Source: Clostridiales bacterium FE2011
GTDB taxonomy: Bacteria > Bacillota > Clostridia > Christensenellales > Aristaeellaceae
Direction of reading: 5' to 3'
DNA length: 64,000 bases
Assembly (NCBI GenBank): GCA_017569305.1
Contig: CP069418.1
Span: forward strand, 2,108,001 to 2,172,000
Part shown: one piece after another, positions 24,841 to 33,834 of the stretch
How the letters are laid out: each line of letters begins with the position of its first letter
How positions within the stretch are numbered: position 1 is the first letter of the stretch
The notes under the pieces: generated by a model
Databases searched by the model: none
What the model was told of the DNA's origin: nothing
What the model saw: only the letters and a program-made list of their open reading frames with translations
Translations under genes and position numbers: made by a program

Positions 24841-26508
24841 TTATAAGATGGTAGTTAGATTTTTTAATTGCCTGGCTTTCATACGATCTTTTTCAGCCTC
24901 TTTATTTTCCCCTAATTTATCATATACCATACTTCTAGTCATGTAGAAATCTGGATTATCGGTTTCTAGCTTTATAGCAGTGTCCGATTCTTCCAAAGCT
25001 TCTTGGTATTCTTGCATTTTTAGGTGAACCATACTAAGAGAATCATGATATTTTGCATTGCTAAATTCCAGGGCAATTGCTCTTTTTATCTCACTTCTGG
25101 CTTCTGGATAACGTTCCAATTCTTGTAGAATGACACCCATAGTATAATGATATTTTGAGTTGTTGCGCTCTAGTAAGTTGGCTTGAATCATATATGATAA
25201 CGCTTTGTCGTTTTCCCCATTGTTGTGCAAAAGAGTTCCTTTTAAAAACTGAAGATTGGCATCTCTTGGTTGGAGGTTAATGGCTTTATCACACAGTTCC
25301 AAAGCTTGAGATAACTCTTTATTATAATAATGCCTTAAGGCAGATCTTCTCAATTGAGCAGCTGAAATAACAGGATCTGAATTGTCAGAAGTATCGGATA
25401 GTTGATCTAGTAATTCTAGAAAGCTTAAGTCGGGAATTAAATCATTAGCAACAGAGACATCTTTTCCAGATTTAAAAGAATTGTCAGAAACCATAGAGCT
25501 TTCCATCACTTTATCGGGAGAGCTGTTTTGGTCGGTGTTTTCATCCAAGACTGCATCATTTATTTTGAGATACTGTTCATTATAGCTGTTAACCCATTGA
25601 TCACATAGATATTTCATACGATCAGTTGGCTTTTCAAAACTCATTCCTTCTTTCATGTTATCAACAAGATCAAACATGATTTCATCGAAACCTTTTATTG
25701 TAACCAAATATCCACCAGGACTTTTGCATAAAAGATTTTCGATGCGTTCTGATTCGCGTGTGTTTAAAGAACACCAATATATACTTTCTAGATCTATGCG
25801 TTCAAGAAGTTTCATTAATGTCTGATCGCCACCAGCATAGCCAATGACAATAGGAATATATTTAGATAAAGCTGTGCGTAAACTGTTTTCCCAGCCTATT
25901 CCTAATTTTCTTAATTCTTGCTCTCTATTTAGAGGACGAAACGTGAGATCTCTATGAACTTTTGCTACGACAGGACGACCAACGTTTTCTACTGTATCAA
26001 TAAAAGAAGCAAGACTTTCATGTCCAGCTACGAGGGGATGCTTTGTGTGATAACGATGCAATACATCTTCAACTAGTGAATCGAAATTAGTGGTTATGAC
26101 TAGCTTGTTCTCAGTATGCTCCATTAATATGGCGAGCATATAGTATCCTATGCTAGGACTGGCGTTTTCCATTAATGTTTGCAGTTCGTGATAGGCCACT
26201 ATAGGAGTTCCGGCAAACCTTAGATCGAAGAGAATAAAATAGTCTTCACTTTTTAATTTGTAATCGGGTTGGAATAAAGGCATCCATCTTTTTTTAGGGA
26301 TATTACAATCTCTTGCACATTCTTCAATATAACTTAGCCCTTTTTTTTCCAGGTACTTTCGCCATTCTGGCATTAATGACATACCTGTAGGAATGCCAGA
26401 AGTATAAGATGCACCAGCACCAAGAATAAAACAATAGCGCTGATTCGCATCATATCCAGCTTTTACATGATCTATGAAGCGCTCAGCGCTCATATGAAAG
26501 TCTCTCAT
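24841..26508 (-). CDS. SIR2-domain protein with TPR repeats, paralogue
   Basis: 555 residues, strongly similar to the next gene across the SIR2 part (CFILGAGASYTSGIPTGMSL, ITTNFDSLVEDVL, KVHRDLTFRPLNRE, VIGYAGGDQTLM) but with a different linker and five TPR units at about 395-545. AGGAG lies 9 nt before the ATG. The two genes are same-strand, 110 bp apart, and arose by tandem duplication followed by divergence of the linker and TPR sensor. NAD depletion on infection is the established role for related defence SIR2 proteins; for this pair it is inference. Confidence 0.88.
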   Translation of the reverse strand: MRDFHMSAERFIDHVKAGYDANQRYCFILGAGASYTSGIPTGMSLMPEWRKYLEKKGLSYIEECARDCNIPKKRWMPLFQPDYKLKSEDYFILFDLRFAGTPIVAYHELQTLMENASPSIGYYMLAILMEHTENKLVITTNFDSLVEDVLHRYHTKHPLVAGHESLASFIDTVENVGRPVVAKVHRDLTFRPLNREQELRKLGIGWENSLRTALSKYIPIVIGYAGGDQTLMKLLERIDLESIYWCSLNTRESERIENLLCKSPGGYLVTIKGFDEIMFDLVDNMKEGMSFEKPTDRMKYLCDQWVNSYNEQYLKINDAVLDENTDQNSSPDKVMESSMVSDNSFKSGKDVSVANDLIPDLSFLELLDQLSDTSDNSDPVISAAQLRRSALRHYYNKELSQALELCDKAINLQPRDANLQFLKGTLLHNNGENDKALSYMIQANLLERNNSKYHYTMGVILQELERYPEARSEIKRAIALEFSNAKYHDSLSMVHLKMQEYQEALEESDTAIKLETDNPDFYMTRSMVYDKLGENKEAEKDRMKARQLKNLTTIL

Positions 26509-26682
26509 GGTAAAGACTCCTATGAAAACGTTTTTGTTAGAAAAACATATATCACATGTTCAACAAGGAGTCAATGAAAATGAAAACTTATGTATAATCA
26601 TTTTTGCATTAAAAATGTTTTTGCAATAAGAAAGCCATTTGAAGGCTGGTGAATTGATGAGTAGCATTATTGACATCTAGAC

Positions 26683-29600
26683 TTACCCCATCACCTGCTG
26701 AACCCGTCTCAGATACTTCCCTGGGATGGGCTTTTCTAATTGCCAAATGATACTCATTGGCTTACTTCCATGATGACTTACATATGAAGCTTGGCCCAAA
26801 AAAGTATATGGAGAAGTCCCTAAGATATCCTTTTTGAATTCGCGGACAAACAGGAGAATATGGCCCCCATGTTCTGCATGGTGGATATATCTTTGACCTG
26901 TTGGGGATTCGGCGGATGTGGTGGATTGGCTTTGCCAATGGAATTGCGTGTTGCTAATAGCATAATCCTCATACATGGTAGTCGGAGAGTAATCTTTATC
27001 ACTTTTATTCAAGGTGATTAGGAAAACGTCAATGTTTTTAGCGGGAAGATACAAAACACCCTGCCGCATTGCACTGTAATTTTTATAATCCAATGCGGCA
27101 AGTAACTGGCGCTGAGTATAGGTACAATGCACATCTAAAGGACAATCAAAACCAAGGTCTGTGGCGGAATCAATAAAATCAATATGATCGAATTGGTACT
27201 TGAGCAAATCAAGTAGTTCTTTCAACATGACTGGACTATTAGCCAAGCTTAAGAGCTTTTCCTGGACTTCATAACTATTCCAATCTTCAGCGTAACTGTC
27301 CCAGACAGTAATATAGAACATTTGCATCATTCGCTGCTCCAGAAGAGATAACGATGCAATATTCACTTTGCCTAGATTGGGTAGTATATCTAGCAAGAAT
27401 TGTATCCATCTACGAGAATCAAAAACAGTGAAGCGATACATGATTTTGCTCAAAAGCAGCTCGATCTCTTCATGGAAATCTTCTTGTACATTCGCTTCAA
27501 CACAAAGCCTGGCAAAAGTAATGCCTTTTTTGTAAATGTCTGCCGGTGTCATGTGATACCAGCTCAAGAAACCTTCAAAGGACAATTCCTGACCACTGTC
27601 CTCGTGGTAGGTGCGAATACGGTTTACAAGTTCTGCATGGCCCCTGAAGTATTGCTGTATATTATCTAAAACTATACGTGAAGCCTTTTTCTCAAGTTGT
27701 ATATAACAACCCTTAGGGGCACCGGTGAAACCACGATCAATTTCTTCAACAACAGTGTGGTGCTCATCGTCCAGAAGCGCAGCAAACTTTTCCTCAAAGT
27801 TATACCGCCGGTTTGCTGCACCGATGAAATCCAGAACAGTTAAGCAATCTTTTCCGTCACAAAGACGAAGACCACGTCCCAGCTGCTGCAGGAAAATTGT
27901 CAAAGATTCAGTTGGGCGGAGGAACAGGACAGTGTTAACTTCTGGAATATCAACACCTTCATTATACAAATCAACAACAAAGATGACATGGATATCACCA
28001 TTGACAAGCTTCTTTTGAGCATTTCGTCTTTCCTCATCGGAAGAAAAACTATCCAGTGCCAGAGAAGGAATACCAGCGATATTAAAATGCTCTGCCATGA
28101 AACGTGCATGTTGAATGGAAACGCAGAATCCAAGCGCTTTCACTTCATCTATATCTGTCACATATCGAGATAGGCATTCAACCACATGGTCTGCACGTTT
28201 TTGAGCTATAGAACCGGAAAGGGTATAGATATTGTTGAGCTCTTTATGATCATATCCGCCGCGAGTCCATTTTAAATCATTCAGATCTACTGTATCGCTT
28301 ACACCAAAATACTGGAAAGGACAGAGTAGTTTCCGATTAATAGCTTCAGGCAAACGTATTTCAGCAGCAATGCGGTTATCAAAGAAGTGAAGGATGCTTT
28401 TACCATCCATGCGTTCCGGAGTAGCAGTTAATCCAAGAAGTACCTGTGGTTTAAATGTTTCAATAGCGTCTGCATAAGAATCTGCTGCTGCATGATGTGT
28501 TTCGTCTACGATGATGTAATCATAATAGTTGGCGGGCAGCCGTTTCCATAATGCTTGAGAATTGAGTGTCTGCACAGAGATAAACAGATAATCCAAATTA
28601 TCTGCTTTATAGTTACCGACCCAGAGTTCACCAAAGTTGGGGTCTTTTAGAACTGCCTGGAAAGTGGCAATGCTTTGCTTAAGGATTTCTTCCCGATGTG
28701 CAATAAACAACAATCGATTGAGTTGCAGGGGATGGGCTTTTCTCCATCCCCGATAATCCAGAGCAGAAATAACGGTTTTTCCGGTACCGGTCGCAGCAAC
28801 TAATAAATTGCGATTGAAACCATGAACTTCCCGTTCTGCACGGAGCTGATCCAGGATGGCTTGCTGGTATGGATAGGGACGGATATCAAAAAGAAAGAAT
28901 TGTTTATCGCCATTCCATTTTTCTCCCTTCAGGGCTTCTGCAAGCCGGGGGTGTGAATCCGTTGTATAAGACTCAAATTCGTATGAATTCCAATAACTGT
29001 CAAAAGTAGCATAGATTTTCTTTAGTGTGTCAGGTTGATCAATAGCAGTGATTTTTAGATTCCATTCCAAACCATTGCTCATGGCAGCATTAGATAAATT
29101 GGAAGAACCAATATAGGCAGTTGTGAAACCAGTATCCCGGTAAAAGACATATGTTTTTGCATGTAGCCTAGTACGAGCGGTATCGTAACTGATTTTGATT
29201 TCTGTATTAAGAAGCTTTGACAGTTCGTCGATAGCTTTAACTTCGGTAGCTCCCATATAGGATGTAGTGATGACTCGAAGCAACCCACCTCGATTTGTAA
29301 ATTCACGGAGTTCGTCTATGATAAGCCGGAGACCACTCCATTTGATGAATGATACGAGCATATCAATGCGGTCTGAACTGGCAATTTCCTTTTTAATCTC
29401 GGAGAACATCTTTGGCTCATGAGCAGCACCTGTGAATAAACTGCTCACAGACATTGGAGTTTCTGGTCTAGTTATATCAGACGCGATTTTTCCGGCAATA
29501 CGTTCTGGACTGTTTTTATCCAAAAGATGAAGCAGTTTTTCAGCACGGTTATCAACAATGCTGCCGGATAGATCTTCACGATTTTCTGAAAGGACAGAAA

Positions 29601-29811
29601 GGACCTTGTTTACTAGAGCAATTTGTTCTTCGGTATCTTTGGGAATGGATTCTAAAGTGCGACGCATAGCTTCAGCCACATACTCAGCTAAAGCCTGAGG
29701 GGCTTCTTCTACGTCGAGTTTTTCTATAGCTTTATAGACATCTGGAATAGAAGACAATTCATCTGAAATTGCCTTGCTGATGATTTGCTCATACAAGCCT
29801 GGTTTCATCAT
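26683..29811 (-). CDS. PLD-nuclease-like and superfamily 2 helicase protein (DUF3427 type)
   Basis: 1042 residues. After a helical N-terminus, a phospholipase-D-like domain shows LHAKTYVF and GSSNLSNAAMSNGLEWN (about 215-245). An SF2 helicase follows: Walker A AATGTGKTVIS (near 340), DETHHA (near 433), LTATPERMDG and QQLGRGLR. The C-terminal third matches the DUF3427 arrangement that ends such helicases. Predicted to translocate on and possibly nick DNA in the cytoplasm. AAAGGGG precedes the ATG. Same strand as the two SIR2-TPR genes, 175 bp upstream of them, inside the AT-rich defence-like island. Full-length and apparently intact. Confidence 0.9.
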   Translation of the reverse strand: MMKPGLYEQIISKAISDELSSIPDVYKAIEKLDVEEAPQALAEYVAEAMRRTLESIPKDTEEQIALVNKVLSVLSENREDLSGSIVDNRAEKLLHLLDKNSPERIAGKIASDITRPETPMSVSSLFTGAAHEPKMFSEIKKEIASSDRIDMLVSFIKWSGLRLIIDELREFTNRGGLLRVITTSYMGATEVKAIDELSKLLNTEIKISYDTARTRLHAKTYVFYRDTGFTTAYIGSSNLSNAAMSNGLEWNLKITAIDQPDTLKKIYATFDSYWNSYEFESYTTDSHPRLAEALKGEKWNGDKQFFLFDIRPYPYQQAILDQLRAEREVHGFNRNLLVAATGTGKTVISALDYRGWRKAHPLQLNRLLFIAHREEILKQSIATFQAVLKDPNFGELWVGNYKADNLDYLFISVQTLNSQALWKRLPANYYDYIIVDETHHAAADSYADAIETFKPQVLLGLTATPERMDGKSILHFFDNRIAAEIRLPEAINRKLLCPFQYFGVSDTVDLNDLKWTRGGYDHKELNNIYTLSGSIAQKRADHVVECLSRYVTDIDEVKALGFCVSIQHARFMAEHFNIAGIPSLALDSFSSDEERRNAQKKLVNGDIHVIFVVDLYNEGVDIPEVNTVLFLRPTESLTIFLQQLGRGLRLCDGKDCLTVLDFIGAANRRYNFEEKFAALLDDEHHTVVEEIDRGFTGAPKGCYIQLEKKASRIVLDNIQQYFRGHAELVNRIRTYHEDSGQELSFEGFLSWYHMTPADIYKKGITFARLCVEANVQEDFHEEIELLLSKIMYRFTVFDSRRWIQFLLDILPNLGKVNIASLSLLEQRMMQMFYITVWDSYAEDWNSYEVQEKLLSLANSPVMLKELLDLLKYQFDHIDFIDSATDLGFDCPLDVHCTYTQRQLLAALDYKNYSAMRQGVLYLPAKNIDVFLITLNKSDKDYSPTTMYEDYAISNTQFHWQSQSTTSAESPTGQRYIHHAEHGGHILLFVREFKKDILGTSPYTFLGQASYVSHHGSKPMSIIWQLEKPIPGKYLRRVQQVMG

Positions 29812-30099
29812 ATTATGCCCCTTTATATGGTTTAGGTATGATTAATCTGAGAGCATAATATCATAGATAGAATATGTTTGACTAGCATTGTTCATGACAG
29901 ATATTGAAGTGTATCCATGTATTAACGTGCAAACATAGAGTTGTTTCTATTACATGTTTTCCCAATTAGCTGTTTATGATACTTTTTGCTTGTGTCGTTT
30001 CATTTGTTGAACAATATGAATATATCTTATATACTGTATTTAGCGGCATGCCCATGAACAGTTTGTCTTATATTTTCTGATCATATAGGAGTTATAATT

Positions 30100-31305
30100 A
30101 TGCGTCGTATTTCTGCTATTATTGTGATCATAATAATACTGTTATCCAGTACTTTCAATATGGCTTTGGCGGAGAATGTCTCAGAAACTGTTCTCTTTTC
30201 CTTGGACAAGCCTCTTCGCATCCTCATCATCGCCGATCCCCAGGACATCGATACCCCTCAACCTGCTATGCTGTCCCTGATGAATGCTTCCCTGGATGCT
30301 GCTGAGCCGGATCTGGTTGTGTTCCTGGGGGATATGATCCACGGCCGGGATCTGCGTGGGGAAGACCGGGTTCGGAAGGCGATAGACGCGGCAGTGTCTC
30401 CGGTGGTTGACCGGGGGATTCCGTTTGCCCTGGTGTTCGGAAACCATGATGAGGAATGTGGGATCAGCAAGGAAGAACAGTTGAGGATCTACCAGTCCTA
30501 TCCAGGATGCCTGGCTGTGGATGGAGAAGATCTGCCCGGATGTGGAAACTACTATCTTGTGGTGGGAAATCCTTCTCAGCCGGAAAGCCCGGTAGTGCTG
30601 TGGTTCATGGACAGTGGAAGCTATGCGGAAGAAGGGAAAGGCACATACGGATATGTGACAGAAGAACAGAATAAATGGATGCTTTCCGCTTATGAGGAAC
30701 TGTGTGGAAAGTATGCTTCTCCGGTATCCTATGTGTTCCAGCATATTCCTGTTCCGCAGGTTTATAACATGATTAAGGAAGTTCCTTTCGGAACTTCCGG
30801 AGCAGTGACATGCTATGGACCGAACTTTGGTAAATGGTATGTGATCAATGAAGAGTATATCTGGGAAGGACACCTGGTAGAAGGGCCGTGCTCTTCTGAA
30901 TATGACAGCGGTGAGTTTGATGCCTGGAAGAAGATGAATGTGAAAGCAGCCTTCTTCGGTCATGATCATCTGAATGACTATTGTGGTACCTATGAAGGTA
31001 TTGATATGGTTACCACTTCCGGTGTAGGGTTCTATCTCTACGGCCGGGGAGATGAACATGGAACAAGGCTTATTACATTGAATGCGGAGAATCCTGCGGA
31101 ATATGAGACAAAGATGCTGTATTACAAGGATCTTGTTTCAGAACCGCTGCCGGGGTTGTTTGTATCTTCCCTGGGTGTTATGCTCAGGAAGTATTTGTTT
31201 ATGATCCTGGCTGCTCTTTTATTGGTCATCGTGGTGATTGTGCTGGTGATCAGGTGGCTGGTGAAGCGCCATAAACGGAAGAAACTGAAGAGAATGATTG
31301 CGTAA
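30100..31305 (+). CDS. Membrane-anchored calcineurin-like metallophosphoesterase
   Basis: 401 residues. Signal/anchor at 1-25, then a metallophosphoesterase domain with IIADPQD, VFLGDMIHG, FGNHDEE, QHIP and GHDHLNDYCG, the dimetal-binding motifs of the family. A C-terminal membrane helix (about 366-388) and a Lys/Arg-rich tail place the catalytic domain outside the cell. It resembles purple-acid-phosphatase-like extracellular phosphodiesterases. TAGGAG is 9 nt before the ATG. The first about 80 bp are AT-rich like the island while the remainder is backbone-like, so the island border falls at this gene start. Confidence 0.9.
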   Translation: MRRISAIIVIIIILLSSTFNMALAENVSETVLFSLDKPLRILIIADPQDIDTPQPAMLSLMNASLDAAEPDLVVFLGDMIHGRDLRGEDRVRKAIDAAVSPVVDRGIPFALVFGNHDEECGISKEEQLRIYQSYPGCLAVDGEDLPGCGNYYLVVGNPSQPESPVVLWFMDSGSYAEEGKGTYGYVTEEQNKWMLSAYEELCGKYASPVSYVFQHIPVPQVYNMIKEVPFGTSGAVTCYGPNFGKWYVINEEYIWEGHLVEGPCSSEYDSGEFDAWKKMNVKAAFFGHDHLNDYCGTYEGIDMVTTSGVGFYLYGRGDEHGTRLITLNAENPAEYETKMLYYKDLVSEPLPGLFVSSLGVMLRKYLFMILAALLLVIVVIVLVIRWLVKRHKRKKLKRMIA

Positions 31306-31348
31306 AAGGAAGCGGCGTTGGGTATAAACCAGCGCCGATTCCTTTTTT
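31306..31348 (+). terminator. Bidirectional terminator
   Basis: Stem GGAAGCGGCG.../...CGCCGATTCC with one bulge and T runs on both sides, between the phosphoesterase gene and the convergent helicase-loader-like gene, whose stop codon lies in the T run. Confidence 0.8.
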
Positions 31349-31853
31349 ACGGTGTCAGCAGGGGATCTGAAGGGCTTTCCGGGATCAGGAGGAAGTTCTG
31401 TTCATGTTCCTGCCGGGTGCGCCAGGAGCGTTTGAAGTGGGCGGCGATGACTTTGTTAACGTCGTCGCTGTCCATATGGGCCCATTCGAAGAGCATGCGG
31501 GGACTGCCGACGATTTTCTGGATATCCGGGGGAAGCTTGTCGAATTCTTCCCGGCTGTTGTACAGGCCTCGGGAGATGGCTTTGTAGACTTTGAGCCAGG
31601 CGTCATCCTCAGTGGGGCCGTTGAGCTGTTGTGCTTTTCGGATGAAGGCGTTCAGGGCTCCGGGTGTGGGCGGGAAGCCTTTGACGTCTGTGGCGATGAA
31701 GGCATTCAGTGCCTGGTTGACCAGGGGATAGGGCGTGTTGACAAAGACCTGCTGCCAGACCTGGGAGAGGACAGCGGGATCCCTGTCTTTGATAAAACTG
31801 GGGTAGATGGCAGTGATGGCGGCAAGGATCCGCTTGGTTTCTTTCATGTCCAT
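31347..31853 (-). CDS. Phage-type replicative helicase loader/inhibitor-like protein
   Basis: 168 residues. The N-terminal half (MKETKRILAAITAIYP...VLSQVWQQVF..TPYPLVNQALNAFI...GFPPTPGAL) matches the G39P-like helicase loader/inhibitor layout of Firmicutes phages, a small helical protein that binds DnaB-type helicase. The C-terminal half is helical and charged. AGGAGG is 13 nt before the first ATG. It follows the replisome-organizer-like gene, the usual phage replication order. No other phage genes are nearby, so this is a remnant or domesticated pair. Confidence 0.75.
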   Translation of the reverse strand: MDMKETKRILAAITAIYPSFIKDRDPAVLSQVWQQVFVNTPYPLVNQALNAFIATDVKGFPPTPGALNAFIRKAQQLNGPTEDDAWLKVYKAISRGLYNSREEFDKLPPDIQKIVGSPRMLFEWAHMDSDDVNKVIAAHFKRSWRTRQEHEQNFLLIPESPSDPLLTP

Positions 31854-31919
31854 TGTGTATATATACCTCCTGAGGAGTTTTTGCTGTAGATGTGGCTGGT
31901 TTATTATATGTGTCTGTGT

Positions 31920-32663
31920 TTACAGGAATGGATTTACGGGGAGCGGCTTTTGTGAGGCCGGCGGGGCGTTCTGGTTCTGCTTCTGGGCGCTGGCCAGCCA
32001 GCCGTTGATGAACTTTTTGATACCGTTCCTGGTTTTTCGCTTCTGGGGGTTGGATAGGCACCAGGCTTTCATTCCCCGGTATTCCTGTAGGACGTCTATC
32101 GCAGGGTAGAGGGCGGAGAATTCGTCAATTTCTTCCCGGGTTACGTTGTATTTGGTGTTGTCGTGGAGGAGCAGGTCGATGACAATCTCGTCCGCTATTT
32201 TGGAATCCGGACCTGTGGTTTTTTCTTTGGAGGCTTTTTCTTGCTGTGGTTTTGATTCTTTCTTTATTCCTTCTTTGCTTTCTGTTCCTTTCTCGGCTTC
32301 TGCTGCCGTTTCAGGCGGTACTTCTTCCTCAAATCCCTCCGGGCAGGGGAACTTATGGCGGCCGTTCCGCAGCCGCTGGTGTTTTTCCCAAGGGAGGATC
32401 TTCAGGTAATCCTCGCCGTCTGCTGTATAGCGGCGGATGAATCCTGCTTCCTCCAGATGATCCAGGCTTTCCCGGATGGTTTCCTCGGGAATGTCTGTTT
32501 TGCGGGGGTACAGGAGGCGCAGTAGGAGGATCGGGTCAGCGTAGAAGATGCCGTAGTCATCCGCACTGACGAGGAGGCGGTGGTAGATGGATTCTTCCGC
32601 CACGGTCAGGCTGTTGAACGCTTTGTCTGTCAGGATGGAATCCTTCAGGATCCTGCTGGGCAT
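31920..32663 (-). CDS. Phage replisome organizer-like protein
   Basis: 247 residues. N-terminal winged-helix part (residues 1-110: MPSRILKDSILTDKAFNSL...HRLLVSADDYG...LLYPRKTDIPEE...EKHQRLRNGRHKFP), then a Glu/Lys/Ser-rich linker, then a C-terminal part ending KKFINGWLASAQ as in DnaD/replisome-organizer proteins. Such proteins bind the phage origin and recruit the helicase loader. AAGGAGG lies 9 nt before the ATG. Upstream is a repeat-rich segment that could be its origin. Confidence 0.8.
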   Translation of the reverse strand: MPSRILKDSILTDKAFNSLTVAEESIYHRLLVSADDYGIFYADPILLLRLLYPRKTDIPEETIRESLDHLEEAGFIRRYTADGEDYLKILPWEKHQRLRNGRHKFPCPEGFEEEVPPETAAEAEKGTESKEGIKKESKPQQEKASKEKTTGPDSKIADEIVIDLLLHDNTKYNVTREEIDEFSALYPAIDVLQEYRGMKAWCLSNPQKRKTRNGIKKFINGWLASAQKQNQNAPPASQKPLPVNPFL

Positions 32664-32708
32664 TGGGTGAACCTCCTTATGTGTCTATCTTTCCACTTAC
32701 AGCGTAAC

Positions 32709-32751
32709 AGGCAGTTCCCGTGTTTTTCAAGTCTCAGGGGACTGCCTTTTT
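32709..32751 (+). terminator. Orphan plus-strand terminator
   Basis: An 11-bp stem (32709-32719 with 32737-32747, one wobble pair) followed by five T, read on the plus strand. No plus-strand gene precedes it, so it would end a transcript antisense to the replisome-organizer gene or an unseen small RNA. Confidence 0.5.
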
Positions 32752-32854
32752 ACTGTCATGAAGCTATCTTTTTTGAGCGAGACAAGATTGTGGCAGCATG
32801 CCGCAGGGGTGGATGCACGGGATGCTCAGTGCAGTATGGATAAGGATACCCCTT

Positions 32855-32990
32855 TAAGGATGGGTTGTGGATAAGGATAAGGATGAGGATAAGGATATAG
32901 GCGGCAAATTGCCGCAGGTTGCCGCAAGTTGCGGCGAGAAGGAGGGAAAACAGGGAGGAGGTAGGAAGTAGGAGGTATGAGGTTGTAGAA
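32855..32990. repeat. Short tandem repeats upstream of replication genes
   Basis: GGATAA/GGATGA units repeat five times at 32869-32897; then four alternating copies of TTGCCGCA or its complement at 32900-32936; then purine-rich GGAGGTAGGAAGTAGGAGG. Possible iteron-like origin elements for the adjacent replisome organizer, or simple repeat drift. Confidence 0.45.
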
Positions 32991-33050
32991 ATGAAGGAAA
33001 AATAAAAAGCAGCAGACGGCGCTGCTGCGTGAAAGATACTTGATGGAGCA

Positions 33051-33446
33051 TTATTTGTCGCTGTACTTGCTTTCGATTTCCGCGGCGATGTTGTCATAGT
33101 CCTCCTGCCTGCGGCGAATGATGACCCAGATGACGACGATGCCGACTGTGAGGATCAGGCTGTCCACAAAGAAGAAGCCTGTGATGGGAATAAGAGTTGT
33201 CTGAAAGTAATAGATGAAAAGAAAGTTGATCGCCCAGACAAAGGCAGTGGCGGCCAGGCACAATATGTTTGCTGCCGTGAATGTTTTCTTTGTCCATACT
33301 CTACGGGCGTCATTCATTGCTTCGGGGTTTGGCATGTAGCGCAGATGCGCGCCACGAACAGGAAAGGTTTCAAAAAAGGAAGCTTTCTGTAACTTCTCGT
33401 TATTTGTTTCGTAGAAGTCTTTGTTTTCCTGCCAGCCGGTTGCCAT
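33051..33446 (-). CDS. Two-helix membrane protein
   Basis: 131 residues from the ATG at 33446, preceded by AAAGGAG with 9-nt spacing; a longer frame upstream is not supported. The N-terminal about 55 residues are soluble (MATGWQENKDFYET). Two hydrophobic helices at about 60-80 and 85-108 follow, then a charged tail RRRQEDYDNIAAEIESKYSDK. Function unknown. It is divergent from the SAM-riboswitch transcript. Confidence 0.7.
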   Translation of the reverse strand: MATGWQENKDFYETNNEKLQKASFFETFPVRGAHLRYMPNPEAMNDARRVWTKKTFTAANILCLAATAFVWAINFLFIYYFQTTLIPITGFFFVDSLILTVGIVVIWVIIRRRQEDYDNIAAEIESKYSDK

Positions 33447-33648
33447 GGTGGGTGCTCCTTTCATGAAGTCGGTTGAGTGGGAGAGAAGTAAACGGCTTTT
33501 ATTTGCTAAAAGCATAGCACTGGTGCGGTGCGGATAACAGGGCGAGAGGGGCAGAATAACAGCGCTTATTTCGCGGGGGATTGCGGAATTGTGTGAAAAA
33601 AGGGAAAAACGTTTTTGTGTGGAATAATATATACGCAACTGAATAATG

Positions 33649-33737
33649 CCTATGAAGAGTGCGCGAGGGACAAGCCCTGTGACCGCACGACAACCTGCCG
33701 GAAAAGGTAAGGTGCCAAAGCTTGACCGATAGGATGA
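33649..33737 (+). promoter_or_regulatory. SAM-family riboswitch (SAM-I / SAM-I-IV type)
   Basis: P1 is CCTAT/ATAGG (33649-33653, 33729-33733). P2 is GTGCG/CGCAC (33659-33663, 33684-33688) enclosing AGGGACAAGCCCTGTGA. Then CAACC, GGTGCCAAA and GATGAGA occur in the order of the S-adenosylmethionine aptamer core. The short P4 region looks more like the SAM-I-IV variant. A terminator hairpin follows 23 nt later, so SAM binding would switch off the downstream gene. Confidence 0.85.
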
Positions 33738-33759
33738 GAAAAACGGAATGGATTGAATG

Positions 33760-33792
33760 CCATCCTGTCGGAGACGATGGGATGGTTTTTTC
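33760..33792 (+). terminator. Riboswitch expression-platform terminator
   Basis: 11-bp stem (33760-33770 with 33775-33785, GAGA loop, two wobble pairs) and six T, placed between the SAM aptamer and the coding region at 33835. Confidence 0.85.
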
Positions 33793-33834
33793 GTGCTTCT
33801 TCTGGGCTGGAGAATGAAAGGAGAAGTGCGAAGA

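Noticed and set aside
31609..32061. 150-codon minus-strand frame overlapping the helicase-loader-like gene
   Set aside because: Low-complexity shadow in another frame; both flanking genes have good ribosome sites and recognisable families.
33757..33834. Earlier start for the SAM-riboswitch-controlled gene
   Set aside because: The ATG-containing extension lies within the terminator hairpin.
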